A stretch of 64,000 bases of DNA from Alteribacter aurantiacus DSM 18675 (GCF_000429705.1 NZ_KE386942.1:62001-126000); one strand, 5' to 3'. Numbered from the stretch's first letter, positions 17,413 to 25,520 are shown. The notes: generated by a model not told the origin, from the letters alone. Numbers and translations: made by a program.

Positions 17413-17595
17413 TCAAGAGGCTCTTTGTTTTTTTGATAGGTTTACATATCGTAAGCTTAAAGCCCCTATGATAAATGTGGAGAAAGCTAGATTATATCCC
17501 CAAGACACGTTTGCGCCTCTACTATAGTCGATGAAAGCAAATAGGACATTCGCCAAAATAAATGCGGTCACGATAATCCAGAGTCTTTTTTTCAT
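17413..17595 (-). CDS. Small two-helix membrane protein
   Basis: 60 residues with hydrophobic segments at about 4-21 and 32-48 and basic ends (MKKRL, KKQR). AAAGGAGAAGC precedes the ATG. Convergent with the HesB-fold gene. Family not recognised. Confidence 0.6.
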   Translation of the reverse strand: MKKRLWIIVTAFILANVLFAFIDYSRGANVSWGYNLAFSTFIIGALSLRYVNLSKKQRAS

Positions 17596-17694
17596 ATTTG
17601 CTTCTCCTTTATGTTGAATGATTAAAGGTTTACTGTAACGATTCCCTTAGTTGGTGTCAAATTCCAGTAGTGGTGTGGGGAAATGTCTTAAAGT

Positions 17695-17755
17695 GATGGA
17701 TAAACCGCTCAATGTGATCGACAAATTCCAAAAGTGATGGACATATCACTACACT
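17695..17755. repeat. Repeat array B, period 20/21 bp
   Basis: Three clear units starting GATGGATAAA, GATCGACAAA and GATGGACATA at 17695, 17716 and 17736; degenerate units precede from about 17653. Same word family as array C. Confidence 0.75.
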
Positions 17756-17777
17756 CCCTCATAAACAAACCAAATAA

Positions 17778-17817
17778 AACACCACCCGGAACTCCATAAA
17801 TCCGGGTGGTGTTTTAC
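17778..17817. terminator. Bidirectional terminator
   Basis: ACACCACCCGGA and TCCGGGTGGTGT form a perfect stem with AAAA and TTTT flanks, downstream of the VOC gene. Confidence 0.85.
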
Positions 17818-17932
17818 GTTTTGAAAAGTTGTCTAAATGAATCACATGTTTACCTGACGTATACTGCACCGGGCACGGAGGATGCTTGGCTTCTTTGAAA
17901 CATTTAACTACGTCACTGGTTCACTCCGAGCT

Positions 17933-18427
17933 TCAGTAAGCTCCTTGAGAATAAGTCATCTCATAACTGTGGGTATAAATCTCAAAGATGTTTCCAAATG
18001 GATCTTCTACATACACCATCTTATAAGGCTTATCATTCGGATAGTATTCACGAATGGGCATACGCTGTTTTCCACCGTGCGCAATGATTTTCTCCACAAG
18101 ACCTTCAATGTCCGGATCCTGGATACAGAAGTGAAAGATTCCTGTTTTCCAATATTCGAAATTGTTGTCCGGCTGCTCATTTTGAAAGAACTCGAATAGT
18201 TCGATCCCGATCTTGTCACCTGTTGAAAGGTGAGCAATACGGAACTCCTTCCAGTCGTTCCCGAAGACATCACGGCACATTTGTCCAATAGGTGTATCAT
18301 CGTTATAAACAGGTGATGGCTTCATCATTGTGTACCAGCCGAATACTGTTGTGTAAAATTTCACTGCTTCATCTAGATCTGCTACTGAAAGTCCAATATG
18401 AGAAAAGTTTCTTGGGTATGTTGTCAT
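17933..18427 (-). CDS. VOC/glyoxalase-family protein
   Basis: 164 residues. HIGLSVADLDEAVKFYTTVFGW opens a vicinal-oxygen-chelate module, and MVYVEDPFGNIFEIYTHSYE closes it with the metal glutamate. The family includes lactoylglutathione lyases, ring-cleavage dioxygenases and thiol-dependent resistance proteins; substrate cannot be told. ATG at 18427 has GGAGG eight bases upstream; the frame is open to 18445. It is divergent from an HxlR regulator with a palindrome between them, a common arrangement for stress-inducible VOC genes. Confidence 0.85.
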   Translation of the reverse strand: MTTYPRNFSHIGLSVADLDEAVKFYTTVFGWYTMMKPSPVYNDDTPIGQMCRDVFGNDWKEFRIAHLSTGDKIGIELFEFFQNEQPDNNFEYWKTGIFHFCIQDPDIEGLVEKIIAHGGKQRMPIREYYPNDKPYKMVYVEDPFGNIFEIYTHSYEMTYSQGAY

Positions 18428-18508
18428 GAAAAGTACCTCCTTCAATGGTTTGACACTCCAATTATAAAGGGGTATTCTTCTAGAAAACAGAGCGCACTTT
18501 TTGGGAAG

Positions 18509-18530
18509 ATACTACCCAAAAAGGTAGTAT
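18509..18530. promoter_or_regulatory. HxlR-type operator palindrome
   Basis: ATACTACC and GGTAGTAT, perfect 8-bp arms around a 6-bp CAAAAA centre, lie between the VOC gene and the HxlR gene. HxlR-family repressors bind such sites to control themselves and a divergent gene. Confidence 0.7.
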
Positions 18531-18544
18531 TGGAGGAGTCGTTC

Positions 18545-18880
18545 GTGACCGAAAAGGTTCAAGTTGATGAAAATGGAAAACTAAAATGTTCGATTGAATA
18601 CACCCTAAATAAAGTCGGTGGAAAATGGAAGCTGGTCATTCTGTGGCATGTCATGGTTGATGGAACCAAGCGATATAACGAAATGCGAAGGCTACTTCCA
18701 GGTATCACTCATAAAATGCTCAGCCAACAGCTGAAAGAACTTGAACAGGACGGGCTGATTATCAGAACACAATACAATGAAATGCCTCCAAAAGTGGAAT
18801 ATTCTATTTCTGAAAAAGGGCTTACGTTAAAGCATGTACTTGAAGCGATGCATGCATGGGGAACGGAGCAAGGGGGATGA
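18545..18880 (+). CDS. HxlR-family transcriptional regulator
   Basis: 111 residues, the usual HxlR length. CSIEYTLNKVGGKWKLVILWHVM is the family hallmark, followed by RYNEMRRLLPGITHKMLSQQLKEL (recognition region) and VEYSISEKGLTL (wing). GTG at 18545 with GGAGGAG six bases upstream is preferred over the longer open frame, which would run into the divergent gene. Probably controls the neighbouring VOC gene in response to electrophiles or thiol stress. Confidence 0.88.
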   Translation: MTEKVQVDENGKLKCSIEYTLNKVGGKWKLVILWHVMVDGTKRYNEMRRLLPGITHKMLSQQLKELEQDGLIIRTQYNEMPPKVEYSISEKGLTLKHVLEAMHAWGTEQGG

Positions 18881-18939
18881 AGGTGTAGGCTTAAAATAAT
18901 TAGTGAAAACGTAGAAATTCCCTTCTACGCTAGTATTAT

Positions 18940-18978
18940 ACTTAAACCCGGCTGTACAGTACCAGCCGGGTTTAAAAG
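18940..18978. terminator. Bidirectional terminator
   Basis: CTTAAACCCGGCTG and CAGCCGGGTTTAA pair around TACAGTAC, between hxlR (plus) and the ABC permease (minus). Confidence 0.8.
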
Positions 18979-19100
18979 TAAATAAAATGAGAACAGGCTT
19001 ATTGAAACCTACCTTCCTCAATTTTTAAAACACAATAAGCTCATTCCAATCCTATGCTAACCTCTTCCTTTCGATCATGCTTTTTTCCTAAGAAAAACCA

Positions 19101-19937
19101 TTACTTCTTATTCCGATACAAGTACATCGTAAGCGGGGCAAAGATCACAAAGAAGATGCCTGATGCGACGAACACCCACATGATCGCTTCACCTGTGACA
19201 TTTCCGTGCATAAAGCCACGAACGGCATCCACAAGAAGAGAAATTGGATTCACATCCACAAAGCTCTCAAGCCAGCCTGGTAAGGTCGACGGGTCAACGA
19301 AGACGTTACTCACGAACGTGAGTGGAAAAAGAACCATAAAGCTCACCATCATGAGCGATTTTTCCGATCGCATAATCAACCCGAGTGTCGTCCACACCCA
19401 CGAAAGACAGAAGCAAAAAATCAGAATCATCCCAACCGCTCCAAGAACTCCGATTATCCCTCCATCCGGCCTAAAACCTAAGATGAAGCCGAGCGTGATC
19501 ATAATCGCCGATGCACCGGAATAACGGACCATATCCACTAATAACGCACCAACAAGAGCTGATGGTAGCCAAATAGGTAGCGTTCTGAATCGGTCAAAAA
19601 TCCCTTTTCGAATATCGTTGTTTAAATCAATGCCTGTGTACATGGTGATTTGCGCAACAGTCATAACTAATATGCCTGGCAAGAGAAACTGGAGGTACTC
19701 CGCTGTGGAGCCAGCAATCGCTCCTCCGAATAGGTACGTAAACATAAGTAGAAAGATAACTGGAAAAACCGTCACATCAAAAAGCTGTTCCGGCACGTGC
19801 TTAATTCTAAGTAATGCTCTCGATGAAAAGGTAAGAGATGAACTGATCGGACTCGGCCTTTTCGGTCTTGTACGAGAAGCGATTGCGTCTCTTAGCCGTT
19901 CTTCGTTCATCGATGTTTGATCTAGTTGATTACTCAT
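19101..19937 (-). CDS. ABC-2 type drug/lipid exporter permease (DrrB-like)
   Basis: 278 residues with six membrane segments beginning at about residue 57 (VTVFPVIFLLMFTYLFGG). EYLQFLLPGILVMTVAQ and NDIRKGIFDRFRTLPIW are the DrrB/ABC2-membrane signature. The long polar N-terminus (first 40 residues) is cytosolic. The start overlaps the ATPase gene by four bases, so both form one exporter. Substrate unknown; daunorubicin is only the family's namesake. Confidence 0.9.
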   Translation of the reverse strand: MSNQLDQTSMNEERLRDAIASRTRPKRPSPISSSLTFSSRALLRIKHVPEQLFDVTVFPVIFLLMFTYLFGGAIAGSTAEYLQFLLPGILVMTVAQITMYTGIDLNNDIRKGIFDRFRTLPIWLPSALVGALLVDMVRYSGASAIMITLGFILGFRPDGGIIGVLGAVGMILIFCFCLSWVWTTLGLIMRSEKSLMMVSFMVLFPLTFVSNVFVDPSTLPGWLESFVDVNPISLLVDAVRGFMHGNVTGEAIMWVFVASGIFFVIFAPLTMYLYRNKK

Positions 19938-20899
19938 TGTTTGCCCTCCTCCTCTGACTCTGTTTTTTGACCGGTAAGAGTAAGGAACACTTCATCGAGG
20001 CTCGGTTGCCCGAGTGAAAAGTCGCTTACGTTTATGCGGTGTTGGACAAGTTCACCTAATGCTTCTGCTACGAGGGAAGCGTCGCCCACTTGGGCAGATA
20101 GAGAGGCTGTATCTCCTGATGTTTTGATGTCCGTTTGCAGTTTTTCACTTAAAATGGTGATCGCTCTTTCACGATCCGTTGAGTCGGCTAGACGAACATT
20201 CAACGTCCCTGCGCCCACTGAGGCTTTTAACTCGCTACTTGTGCCTTCTGCAATGATCTTTCCTTGATTGATGACGGCAATTCGATCCGCCAACTGGTCG
20301 GCTTCCTCCAAGTATTGGGTGGTTAAAAGAACGGTCGTGCCCGCACTCACTAAGGTGCGTACGATATCCCAAACTTGATTTCGGCTTCTCGGATCAAGCC
20401 CAGTTGTAGGTTCATCAAGAAACAAAAGGTCCGGTGTAACGACGATACTCGCTGCAATGTCGATGCGACGTCTCATCCCACCGGAGTAGTTTTTCACTTG
20501 TTTTTTTGCCGCTTCTTCCAGACCGAATGCTGCAAGAAGCTCAGTTGCACGAGCTTTCGCTTCTTTTTTCTTATAGCCCATCAGCCTGGAAATCATGACG
20601 AGGTTCTCGATGCCCGTCAAGTCCTCATCGATGGATGCATATTGGCCGGTCAAACTGATCCGTTCTCTTACTTCGGCCGCTTCGGTTACAATATTTTTCC
20701 CGAATATGTGTGCTTCCCCACCGTCTGGTTGAAGAAGGGTTGCCAGCATGCGGATCGTTGTTGTTTTTCCTGCGCCGTTCGGACCTAGGAATCCGTACAC
20801 CTTTCCTTTGGGGATAGAAAGATCCACGCCATCTACAGCCCTGTGTTTGCCAAACGTTTTCACTAGCCCTTTGGTTTCAATCGCTAATTCGTGATTCAT
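19934..20899 (-). CDS. ABC exporter ATP-binding protein (DrrA-like)
   Basis: About 321 residues. Walker A GPNGAGKTTT, signature YSGGMRRR, Walker B LLFLDEPTTGLDP and the H-loop region TTQYLEEADQLADR are all intact. The C-terminal 90 residues (after about 225) are the DrrA-type extension, with PSLDEVFLTLTG near the end. ATG at 20899 suits the AAAGGGTG site; a GTG at 20908 is possible. Overlaps the permease start. Confidence 0.92.
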   Translation of the reverse strand: MNHELAIETKGLVKTFGKHRAVDGVDLSIPKGKVYGFLGPNGAGKTTTIRMLATLLQPDGGEAHIFGKNIVTEAAEVRERISLTGQYASIDEDLTGIENLVMISRLMGYKKKEAKARATELLAAFGLEEAAKKQVKNYSGGMRRRIDIAASIVVTPDLLFLDEPTTGLDPRSRNQVWDIVRTLVSAGTTVLLTTQYLEEADQLADRIAVINQGKIIAEGTSSELKASVGAGTLNVRLADSTDRERAITILSEKLQTDIKTSGDTASLSAQVGDASLVAEALGELVQHRINVSDFSLGQPSLDEVFLTLTGQKTESEEEGKQ

Positions 20900-20961
20900 G
20901 TGCTTCACCCTTTGCTTATTTGATTCGTTTCATGGAAATGAAATTGAATATGTAGGTTGCC

Positions 20962-20988
20962 TGCCGTCCACTTGTCGAACGGACGGCA
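20962..20988. repeat. Inverted repeat upstream of the ABC exporter
   Basis: TGCCGTCC and GGACGGCA, perfect 8-bp arms 11 bases apart, 63-90 bases before the ATPase start. No T-run, so more likely an operator than a terminator. Confidence 0.5.
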
Positions 20989-21139
20989 CACTAGCCAATT
21001 GAGATTCGCTCTTACATGGTTTCATCTGTTAAAAACGTGCTAGTGAAAGAATACTCTCTTCTCCTCCATTTACTACACTTATTTTCTCATACTTTTGATC
21101 TGTGTCGTCAGTCTCGAGGTGGATTTTTTCGTTCGTTAA

Positions 21140-21484
21140 TCAGCTGCTCTTTACATAAACAATATTTTTCAAGGGAATAACATGTTGCTCCTCCTCGTGA
21201 TTACGAATATAAATGAGGCGCTGGTGAGTGTTGATGTGCTCAGCATACCCTGTGACCTCATGATAAAAACCATGATCCCAGTAAGTGAAAATGAGTGCAG
21301 TATGGTACGCCATCCCTTCGCAAACCGTCCGACCGATTTCTTCCCATTGCTGTTCATCAAGCTCAGGCTGTGGCACCTTTTTTGTCCCTTCAAACCAGTC
21401 GTTCAACATGCTCACATGCTCCGGCAACATCATACTCGTCCATTTGATTGTTCCCCGATCCCTTAGCTTGCTTTCTTTCTTCAC
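21140..21484 (-). CDS. YolD-like protein, SOS-regulated
   Basis: 114 residues. LRDRGTIKWTSMMLPEHVSML is the YolD-like signature. Such proteins are usually encoded next to a Y-family polymerase (UvrX/YqjW) and are thought to modulate it; no polymerase gene is adjacent here. The start GTG at 21484 follows GAGGGGG; the frame is open to 21535 but would then overlap the LexA box. The perfect LexA box just upstream points to DNA-damage induction. Confidence 0.82.
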   Translation of the reverse strand: MKKESKLRDRGTIKWTSMMLPEHVSMLNDWFEGTKKVPQPELDEQQWEEIGRTVCEGMAYHTALIFTYWDHGFYHEVTGYAEHINTHQRLIYIRNHEEEQHVIPLKNIVYVKSS

Positions 21485-21513
21485 GCTACACGCCCCCTCA
21501 CCCCTATTATATA

Positions 21514-21527
21514 CGAACGTACGTTCT
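21514..21527. promoter_or_regulatory. LexA (DinR) box
   Basis: CGAACGTACGTTCT contains the exact Bacillus LexA core GAAC-N4-GTTC, 30 bases before the YolD start. Confidence 0.85.
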
Positions 21528-21691
21528 TTTATCACTACCTTATTTTAGATTATCTTTAAGTGGGCGTGCACTAGGTCTTAGAAGATGTGATACAGACTAA
21601 CCAACACTCCCCTCGCTTCACCTACAAAAAATTGAAACCAACTCAGCACTCACACGTACATTTAGAGAATACATAGAAAATGAGGGGTCTT

Positions 21692-22411
21692 ATGACAAGG
21701 ATGATTGCTTTCTTTTTGGTAGCAGGAATTGGAATAATATTGAGGTGGGTATTCGTCGGGGAATTTGAATTATATCAGCTATTATTGGCTTCAGCGTTTC
21801 TCATTGTGTCCCCTATCTTTTTACAAATAAACCGGGTTCAACGGAACAAAGATACTTCTTACATTCCCGAACCACCAACAGGAGCTTGGTCCACATCTAT
21901 CAAAGAACGATGGTTAACGGGGGAAAAAAAGCTTTATCACGACCATCAATTAGTGGCTACATATAAACGGGAATACCAAAACATCATTCAAATGGCTACT
22001 GCTGATTTGATGAATGGATCTGGTCTTTGGCACTTGGAACTGCACTTTCAATTTCAAAACGGCCGTTCCTATAAAGTAATAGGTAAAGAATCGTGGAGAG
22101 GTGATGCTCGTCACCCCATTTTAGAAGGGAACACGGTTGTAGGAGAAATCGTCACCGTTGCCAAAACAAAACATGCCGTAAAACGCCTTGAGACGAACCA
22201 CCTTTTCATCGGTGATCAATCGTTTGAATTCAGGGCAAAGACCACCTCATCAGTCATAGGCATTTATAAAGGTGAGCAATGCGTTGGACAGGTGTCTGCT
22301 CAGCACAATGGTGTTCGGACACTCGACTTGAAACCTGGGCACGTGACAGAGGCCGAGGAGTCTCTCTTGCTGATTGGATGGATCGTATTTTCTTATCGCT
22401 TTAAAAAGTAA
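21692..22411 (+). CDS. Membrane-anchored protein of unknown function
   Basis: 239 residues. Two hydrophobic helices (about 4-20 and 28-46) precede a beta-rich soluble domain of 190 residues with repeated K-I/G-x-Y patterns that recall tubby/LURP-like folds; that is a weak resemblance. ATG at 21692 has GAGGGG five bases upstream. A strong terminator follows. No operon partner. Confidence 0.7.
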   Translation: MTRMIAFFLVAGIGIILRWVFVGEFELYQLLLASAFLIVSPIFLQINRVQRNKDTSYIPEPPTGAWSTSIKERWLTGEKKLYHDHQLVATYKREYQNIIQMATADLMNGSGLWHLELHFQFQNGRSYKVIGKESWRGDARHPILEGNTVVGEIVTVAKTKHAVKRLETNHLFIGDQSFEFRAKTTSSVIGIYKGEQCVGQVSAQHNGVRTLDLKPGHVTEAEESLLLIGWIVFSYRFKK

Positions 22412-22419
22412 CAATAATG

Positions 22420-22446
22420 CCCCGAAGATGTGAAAATCTTCGGGGC
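22420..22446 (+). terminator. Terminator
   Basis: GCCCCGAAGAT and ATCTTCGGGGC pair around GTGAA, just after the stop at 22411, followed by a T-rich stretch. Confidence 0.8.
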
Positions 22447-22462
22447 TCCTTCTATTCTTTAA

Positions 22463-22641
22463 AGGCACTGAAAAAGTTCGCTCTTTAACTTTTTCAGTGC
22501 CCTAAGGCAATGAGCGTAACGGTTGCCTGTTTTGAAAGCCTGATACGAGTGGGTTTTTCGTAACAGGCGCGCAACCGAGTGGAGCCATTGCCATTCAGAT
22601 AAAGGCACTGAAAAAGTTCGCTCTTTACCTTTTTCAGTGCC
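22463..22641. repeat. Structured repeat element R, copy 2 (inverted relative to copy 1)
   Basis: The sequence is close to the reverse complement of 5879-6055: GGCACTGAAAAAGTT hairpins flank a core with GGCAATGAGCG, CGGTTGCCTG, GCCTGATACGAG and GCCATTGCC. One side of the central stem has drifted (TTCGTAACAGG). The right hairpin abuts the pirin stop and could serve as its terminator. Confidence 0.85.
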
Positions 22642-22642
22642 C

Positions 22643-23494
22643 TCAATCTTTAATCGCTCGTCCGAACTTTCCGGCATGAAAGTCTCGGAACGCTTCTTTA
22701 ATTTCATCCATGGAGTTCATCACGAAAGGCCCATAAGGAACAATGTCTTCTTTAATCGGTTCACCGGAGTATACGAGTACTTTTGAGCGGCGGCTTTTCG
22801 CTTTTATTTTAAGCTCACTCATCCCTTGTTCTCCGTCTTTTCTTGTTAAGGTTGCCACTCCGTGTTTTGCCAATGTTAAGGGTTCGTCTTCACCAAACGT
22901 CATCTCTCCACCTAGTACATACAAGAAGCTATTGTGGCTTGCGGGCAGTTCATGTTTGAACGTTGCTCCTTCTTCCATTGAGATTTCCGTGACCGTCATA
23001 GGAACCACAGCTTTCATCGGTCCATTAACCCCATGGATATGACCTGCAAACACTTTCGCTGATCCTCCTTCAAAATAAACGACAGGGGCTTGTTCGCTCA
23101 AAACATCCTGGTAGAATGTATCGGACTTTTTTTGCTTGGCAGGCGTATTGATCCACAGTTGAAGCGTATGGGCAATGTCATCGTCCACCCCTTCTTCTGC
23201 GTGCCTCGCTGTCCATCCGGCGTTCATGTATTGAAAGTCTCCGGGTTCCAAAATCCCACGTCCACCTGCGTTATCCGTGTGCTCCAAACGTCCGTCCACT
23301 ACATACGTGAGCGTCTGAAACCCTCGGTGGGGATGGTCGGAGAACGCTCCCTTTTTAAACCAGTCCTCTGCCATGAGAATGAATGGATCGAACTCTTTCC
23401 ATCTATCTACAGGCAAGATCCACCCCTTTTGGATAAAGGGAAATGCAGCTTCTTCATATGAAACGTACCAATGGTCGTTTACACGTCTTTTCAA
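22643..23494 (-). CDS. Pirin family protein (cupin, possible quercetinase)
   Basis: 283 residues with two cupin domains. DHPHRGFQTLTYVVDG supplies the N-terminal metal-binding histidines, and GDFQYMNAGWTARHAEE the later histidine and glutamate. TTG start at 23494 after GAGGAGGG. Pirins are iron-binding and some have quercetin dioxygenase activity. It is divergent from a MarR gene and an azoreductase and shares their GTTGCTATAGCAAC operator, so it is part of an electrophile/quinone-response set. Confidence 0.9.
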   Translation of the reverse strand: MKRRVNDHWYVSYEEAAFPFIQKGWILPVDRWKEFDPFILMAEDWFKKGAFSDHPHRGFQTLTYVVDGRLEHTDNAGGRGILEPGDFQYMNAGWTARHAEEGVDDDIAHTLQLWINTPAKQKKSDTFYQDVLSEQAPVVYFEGGSAKVFAGHIHGVNGPMKAVVPMTVTEISMEEGATFKHELPASHNSFLYVLGGEMTFGEDEPLTLAKHGVATLTRKDGEQGMSELKIKAKSRRSKVLVYSGEPIKEDIVPYGPFVMNSMDEIKEAFRDFHAGKFGRAIKD

Positions 23495-23532
23495 AACGAT
23501 CCCTCCTCTATCATTTATCGTACAAGATAAAA

Positions 23533-23546
23533 GTTGCTATAGCAAC
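23533..23546. promoter_or_regulatory. MarR-type operator (pirin/marR gap)
   Basis: GTTGCTATAGCAAC, a perfect 14-bp palindrome, lies between the divergent pirin and MarR genes. Three more copies precede the azoreductase. Confidence 0.85.
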
Positions 23547-23630
23547 AAATTGGCTCCATCCCATTGACAACCGCCTTCTCCGTTCTTTATACTCAGAAAC
23601 TGTAAGCAATTTGAACCAGGAGGCGATTCC

Positions 23631-24068
23631 TTGAAGCTGTCATTTACCGATTATATTAGCATTAAGATACACAAAACCGACCTAAACCTTACAAGCTATG
23701 TGAAAGAACAGCTAAAAGAGTTTAATCTTGCTCCTGAACAAAACTTGATTATGATGCTCCTGTGGGAAAAAGATGGCCTTGAGCAGCATCAGCTTGCCAT
23801 TCACCTAAACAAAGACAAAACAAACATCGCTCGGATGGCTTCCAACTTGGAGAAAAAGGGTTTTATAAAACGTGCTCCTGTTGAAGGTGATCGTCGATCG
23901 TTACGCCTGTTTCTTACCGAGGAAGGAAAAGAGTTAGGAAACAAAGTTATTCCAGTAGCAGAAGCCTTCAACGAGACCGTGTGTAAAGGAATTTCCAAAG
24001 AAGAGTTACTTGAATTAGAGCGTCTTCTCACGAAAATGAACAGCAATGTGCTTTGTGCTAGACAATAA
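23631..24068 (+). CDS. MarR-family repressor
   Basis: 145 residues of the MarR winged-helix fold. LNLAPEQNLIMMLLWEKDGLEQHQLA opens the DNA-binding domain, NKDKTNIARMASNLEKKGFIKR is the recognition helix, and GDRRSLRLFLTEEGKEL the wing. TTG start after GGAGGCG. Palindromes of one sequence flank both sides of the gene, so it very likely represses itself, pirin and the azoreductase, like the quinone-sensing MhqR or YodB systems in Bacillus (inference). Confidence 0.9.
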   Translation: MKLSFTDYISIKIHKTDLNLTSYVKEQLKEFNLAPEQNLIMMLLWEKDGLEQHQLAIHLNKDKTNIARMASNLEKKGFIKRAPVEGDRRSLRLFLTEEGKELGNKVIPVAEAFNETVCKGISKEELLELERLLTKMNSNVLCARQ

Positions 24069-24085
24069 AATCGTTTTGTTGTATA

Positions 24086-24189
24086 GTTGCTATAGCAACT
24101 GAGAGACGTTGCTTTCTTTTAAACTTAATTGTTGCTACAGCAACCAATTGGAGTTGCTTTTCATTTTATCCAATAGTTGCTATAACAAC
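24086..24189. promoter_or_regulatory. Triple MarR-type operator array before azoR
   Basis: GTTGCTATAGCAAC at 24086, GTTGCTACAGCAAC at 24131 and GTTGCTATAACAAC at 24176 begin exactly 45 bases apart. The even spacing suggests cooperative or same-face binding. Confidence 0.85.
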
Positions 24190-24227
24190 CAAACTCATAA
24201 AAAAAACAAACATGGAGGTATTTCATC

Positions 24228-24854
24228 ATGACAAACGTTCTTTTTATTAAAGCTAACCCTCGCTCTCAAGACGAATCTGTAAGTGTAAAGCTATACCACA
24301 CGTTCCTTGAGAACTATAAAAAAGCGAACCCTGATCACGCCATTACGGAGCTTGACTTGTTCGAAGAGAACTTGCCGTACTATGATCTAGATAAAATTAA
24401 CGGCATGTTTAAGCGCGCACAAGGAATGGAACTCACGGACTCTGAAAAAGAAGCAACAGAAACAGTCAGCCATTACTTGAATCAATTCTTAAACGCTGAC
24501 AAGATTGTCTTTGCTTTCCCACTTTGGAACTTCACGGTACCAGCCGCCCTTCACACGTATCTTGATTACTTGGCGCAAGCGGGTAAAACGTTCAGTTATA
24601 CAGAAAATGGTCCTGTTGGCCTTCTTCAAGATAAAAAAGCGGTCATTCTAAACGCACGCGGTGGTGTATACTCTGAAGGACCGGCCCAATCCATCGAAAT
24701 GGCTGTAAACTACGTGAAAAACATGCTTAATTTCTGGGGAATAACGGACGTTTCAACAGTGGTTGTGGAAGGTCACAACCAGTTCCCTGACAAAGCCGAT
24801 CAAATTATCGAAGAAGGACTAGCCCGTGCTGAAGAGCTATCGGAACAATTCTAA
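24228..24854 (+). CDS. azoR: FMN-dependent NADH-azoreductase
   Basis: 208 residues, the usual AzoR length. VLFIKANPRSQDESVSVKL is the FMN-phosphate loop, FAFPLWNFTVPAALHTYLD the PxWN flavin contact, and LNARGGVYSEGPA the second flavin loop. It reduces quinones and azo dyes by two-electron transfer in the cytosol. GGAGG precedes ATG 24228. Expression is probably controlled by the adjacent MarR protein through three operators. Confidence 0.92.
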   Translation: MTNVLFIKANPRSQDESVSVKLYHTFLENYKKANPDHAITELDLFEENLPYYDLDKINGMFKRAQGMELTDSEKEATETVSHYLNQFLNADKIVFAFPLWNFTVPAALHTYLDYLAQAGKTFSYTENGPVGLLQDKKAVILNARGGVYSEGPAQSIEMAVNYVKNMLNFWGITDVSTVVVEGHNQFPDKADQIIEEGLARAEELSEQF

Positions 24855-24865
24855 ACTAGTGTTAA

Positions 24866-24891
24866 AGAGGACGAGCGATCGTCCTCTTTTT
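24866..24891 (+). terminator. Terminator of azoR
   Basis: AGAGGACGA and TCGTCCTCT pair around GCGA, followed by seven T. Confidence 0.85.
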
Positions 24892-24903
24892 TTGTGCCAA
24901 TTA

Positions 24904-25059
24904 CTAAGTCTTTATCATTCGAATGTACATTAAAATAAATATGAACCACACACATATTGCTAATATGCTCATGCCAGGGGCTACCCATTGCTGTGCAGCA
25001 ACAATAACTACTGCAAGGAAAACAAAGATCACGAGAAACCGTAAGCTTTTATAAAACAT
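24904..25059 (-). CDS. Small two-helix membrane protein
   Basis: 51 residues, MFYKSLRFLVIFVFLAVVIVAAQQ then a second hydrophobic stretch and a basic end YIRMIKT. AAAGG lies directly against the ATG, which is too close for a good ribosome site, so the start or even the gene is uncertain. It is 41 bases downstream of another small membrane gene on the same strand. Confidence 0.5.
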   Translation of the reverse strand: MFYKSLRFLVIFVFLAVVIVAAQQWVAPGMSILAICVWFIFILMYIRMIKT

Positions 25060-25100
25060 CCTTTAGTCCATTTTATAAAATGAACCGTCCCCCCCTCTCT

Positions 25101-25406
25101 CTATTCCAATAGTAAAAAGAAGCGAACAACCAACACGCCAAACAAGGCGACTAATAAAACGTAAATGATGACTTTTCCGACCTTTTGTTTTTTTGTCGAT
25201 TTGGTTTGGCTCTGCTTCTTTGGTGAAGAACCAAATGTAACTGCCAATCCGTTTCCTATAAAGAAGCCAGTAGCTATTCCAAGAAAGGAAAACCAATTAG
25301 GCCAGCCTACTTCAAATAAAGCAATAGCCACAAAAGCAACGGCGCTCATGAAGAGTGGTCGTAACACGTAAAGTTGTATTTGTTCTTTCTTCGTCAGTTC
25401 AGGCAT
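25101..25406 (-). CDS. Small membrane protein
   Basis: 101 residues: a polar N-terminus (MPELTKKEQIQLYVLRP), two adjacent hydrophobic segments (about 17-32 and 37-58), a very basic loop (KKQSQTKSTKKQK) and a third helix at 77-99. AGGGAGGCG gives a good ribosome site. Family not recognised; possibly cotranscribed with the 51-residue gene downstream. Confidence 0.7.
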   Translation of the reverse strand: MPELTKKEQIQLYVLRPLFMSAVAFVAIALFEVGWPNWFSFLGIATGFFIGNGLAVTFGSSPKKQSQTKSTKKQKVGKVIIYVLLVALFGVLVVRFFLLLE

Positions 25407-25473
25407 GATTCTACGCCTCCCTTTCTTGAGTTATTCTCACGAAAAGGAAGAGGCTCACGTTATCGATACAAAA

Positions 25474-25498
25474 AGAGCCCCAAAGGTAGAGGGCTCCA
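25474..25498 (-). terminator. Terminator of the 56-residue membrane gene
   Basis: GGAGCCC and GGGGCTC pair with a T-run on the minus strand, 23 bases after the stop at 25521. Confidence 0.7.
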
Positions 25499-25520
25499 AG
25501 TAAGAACATGACCTATCAAA

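Noticed and set aside
20962..20988. Terminator upstream of the ABC exporter
   Set aside because: The stem is good but no T-run follows on either strand; kept as an inverted repeat only.
21017..21178. Plus-strand frame of about 54 codons upstream of the YolD end
   Set aside because: No ribosome site, overlaps the YolD gene on the other strand and has no protein-like pattern.
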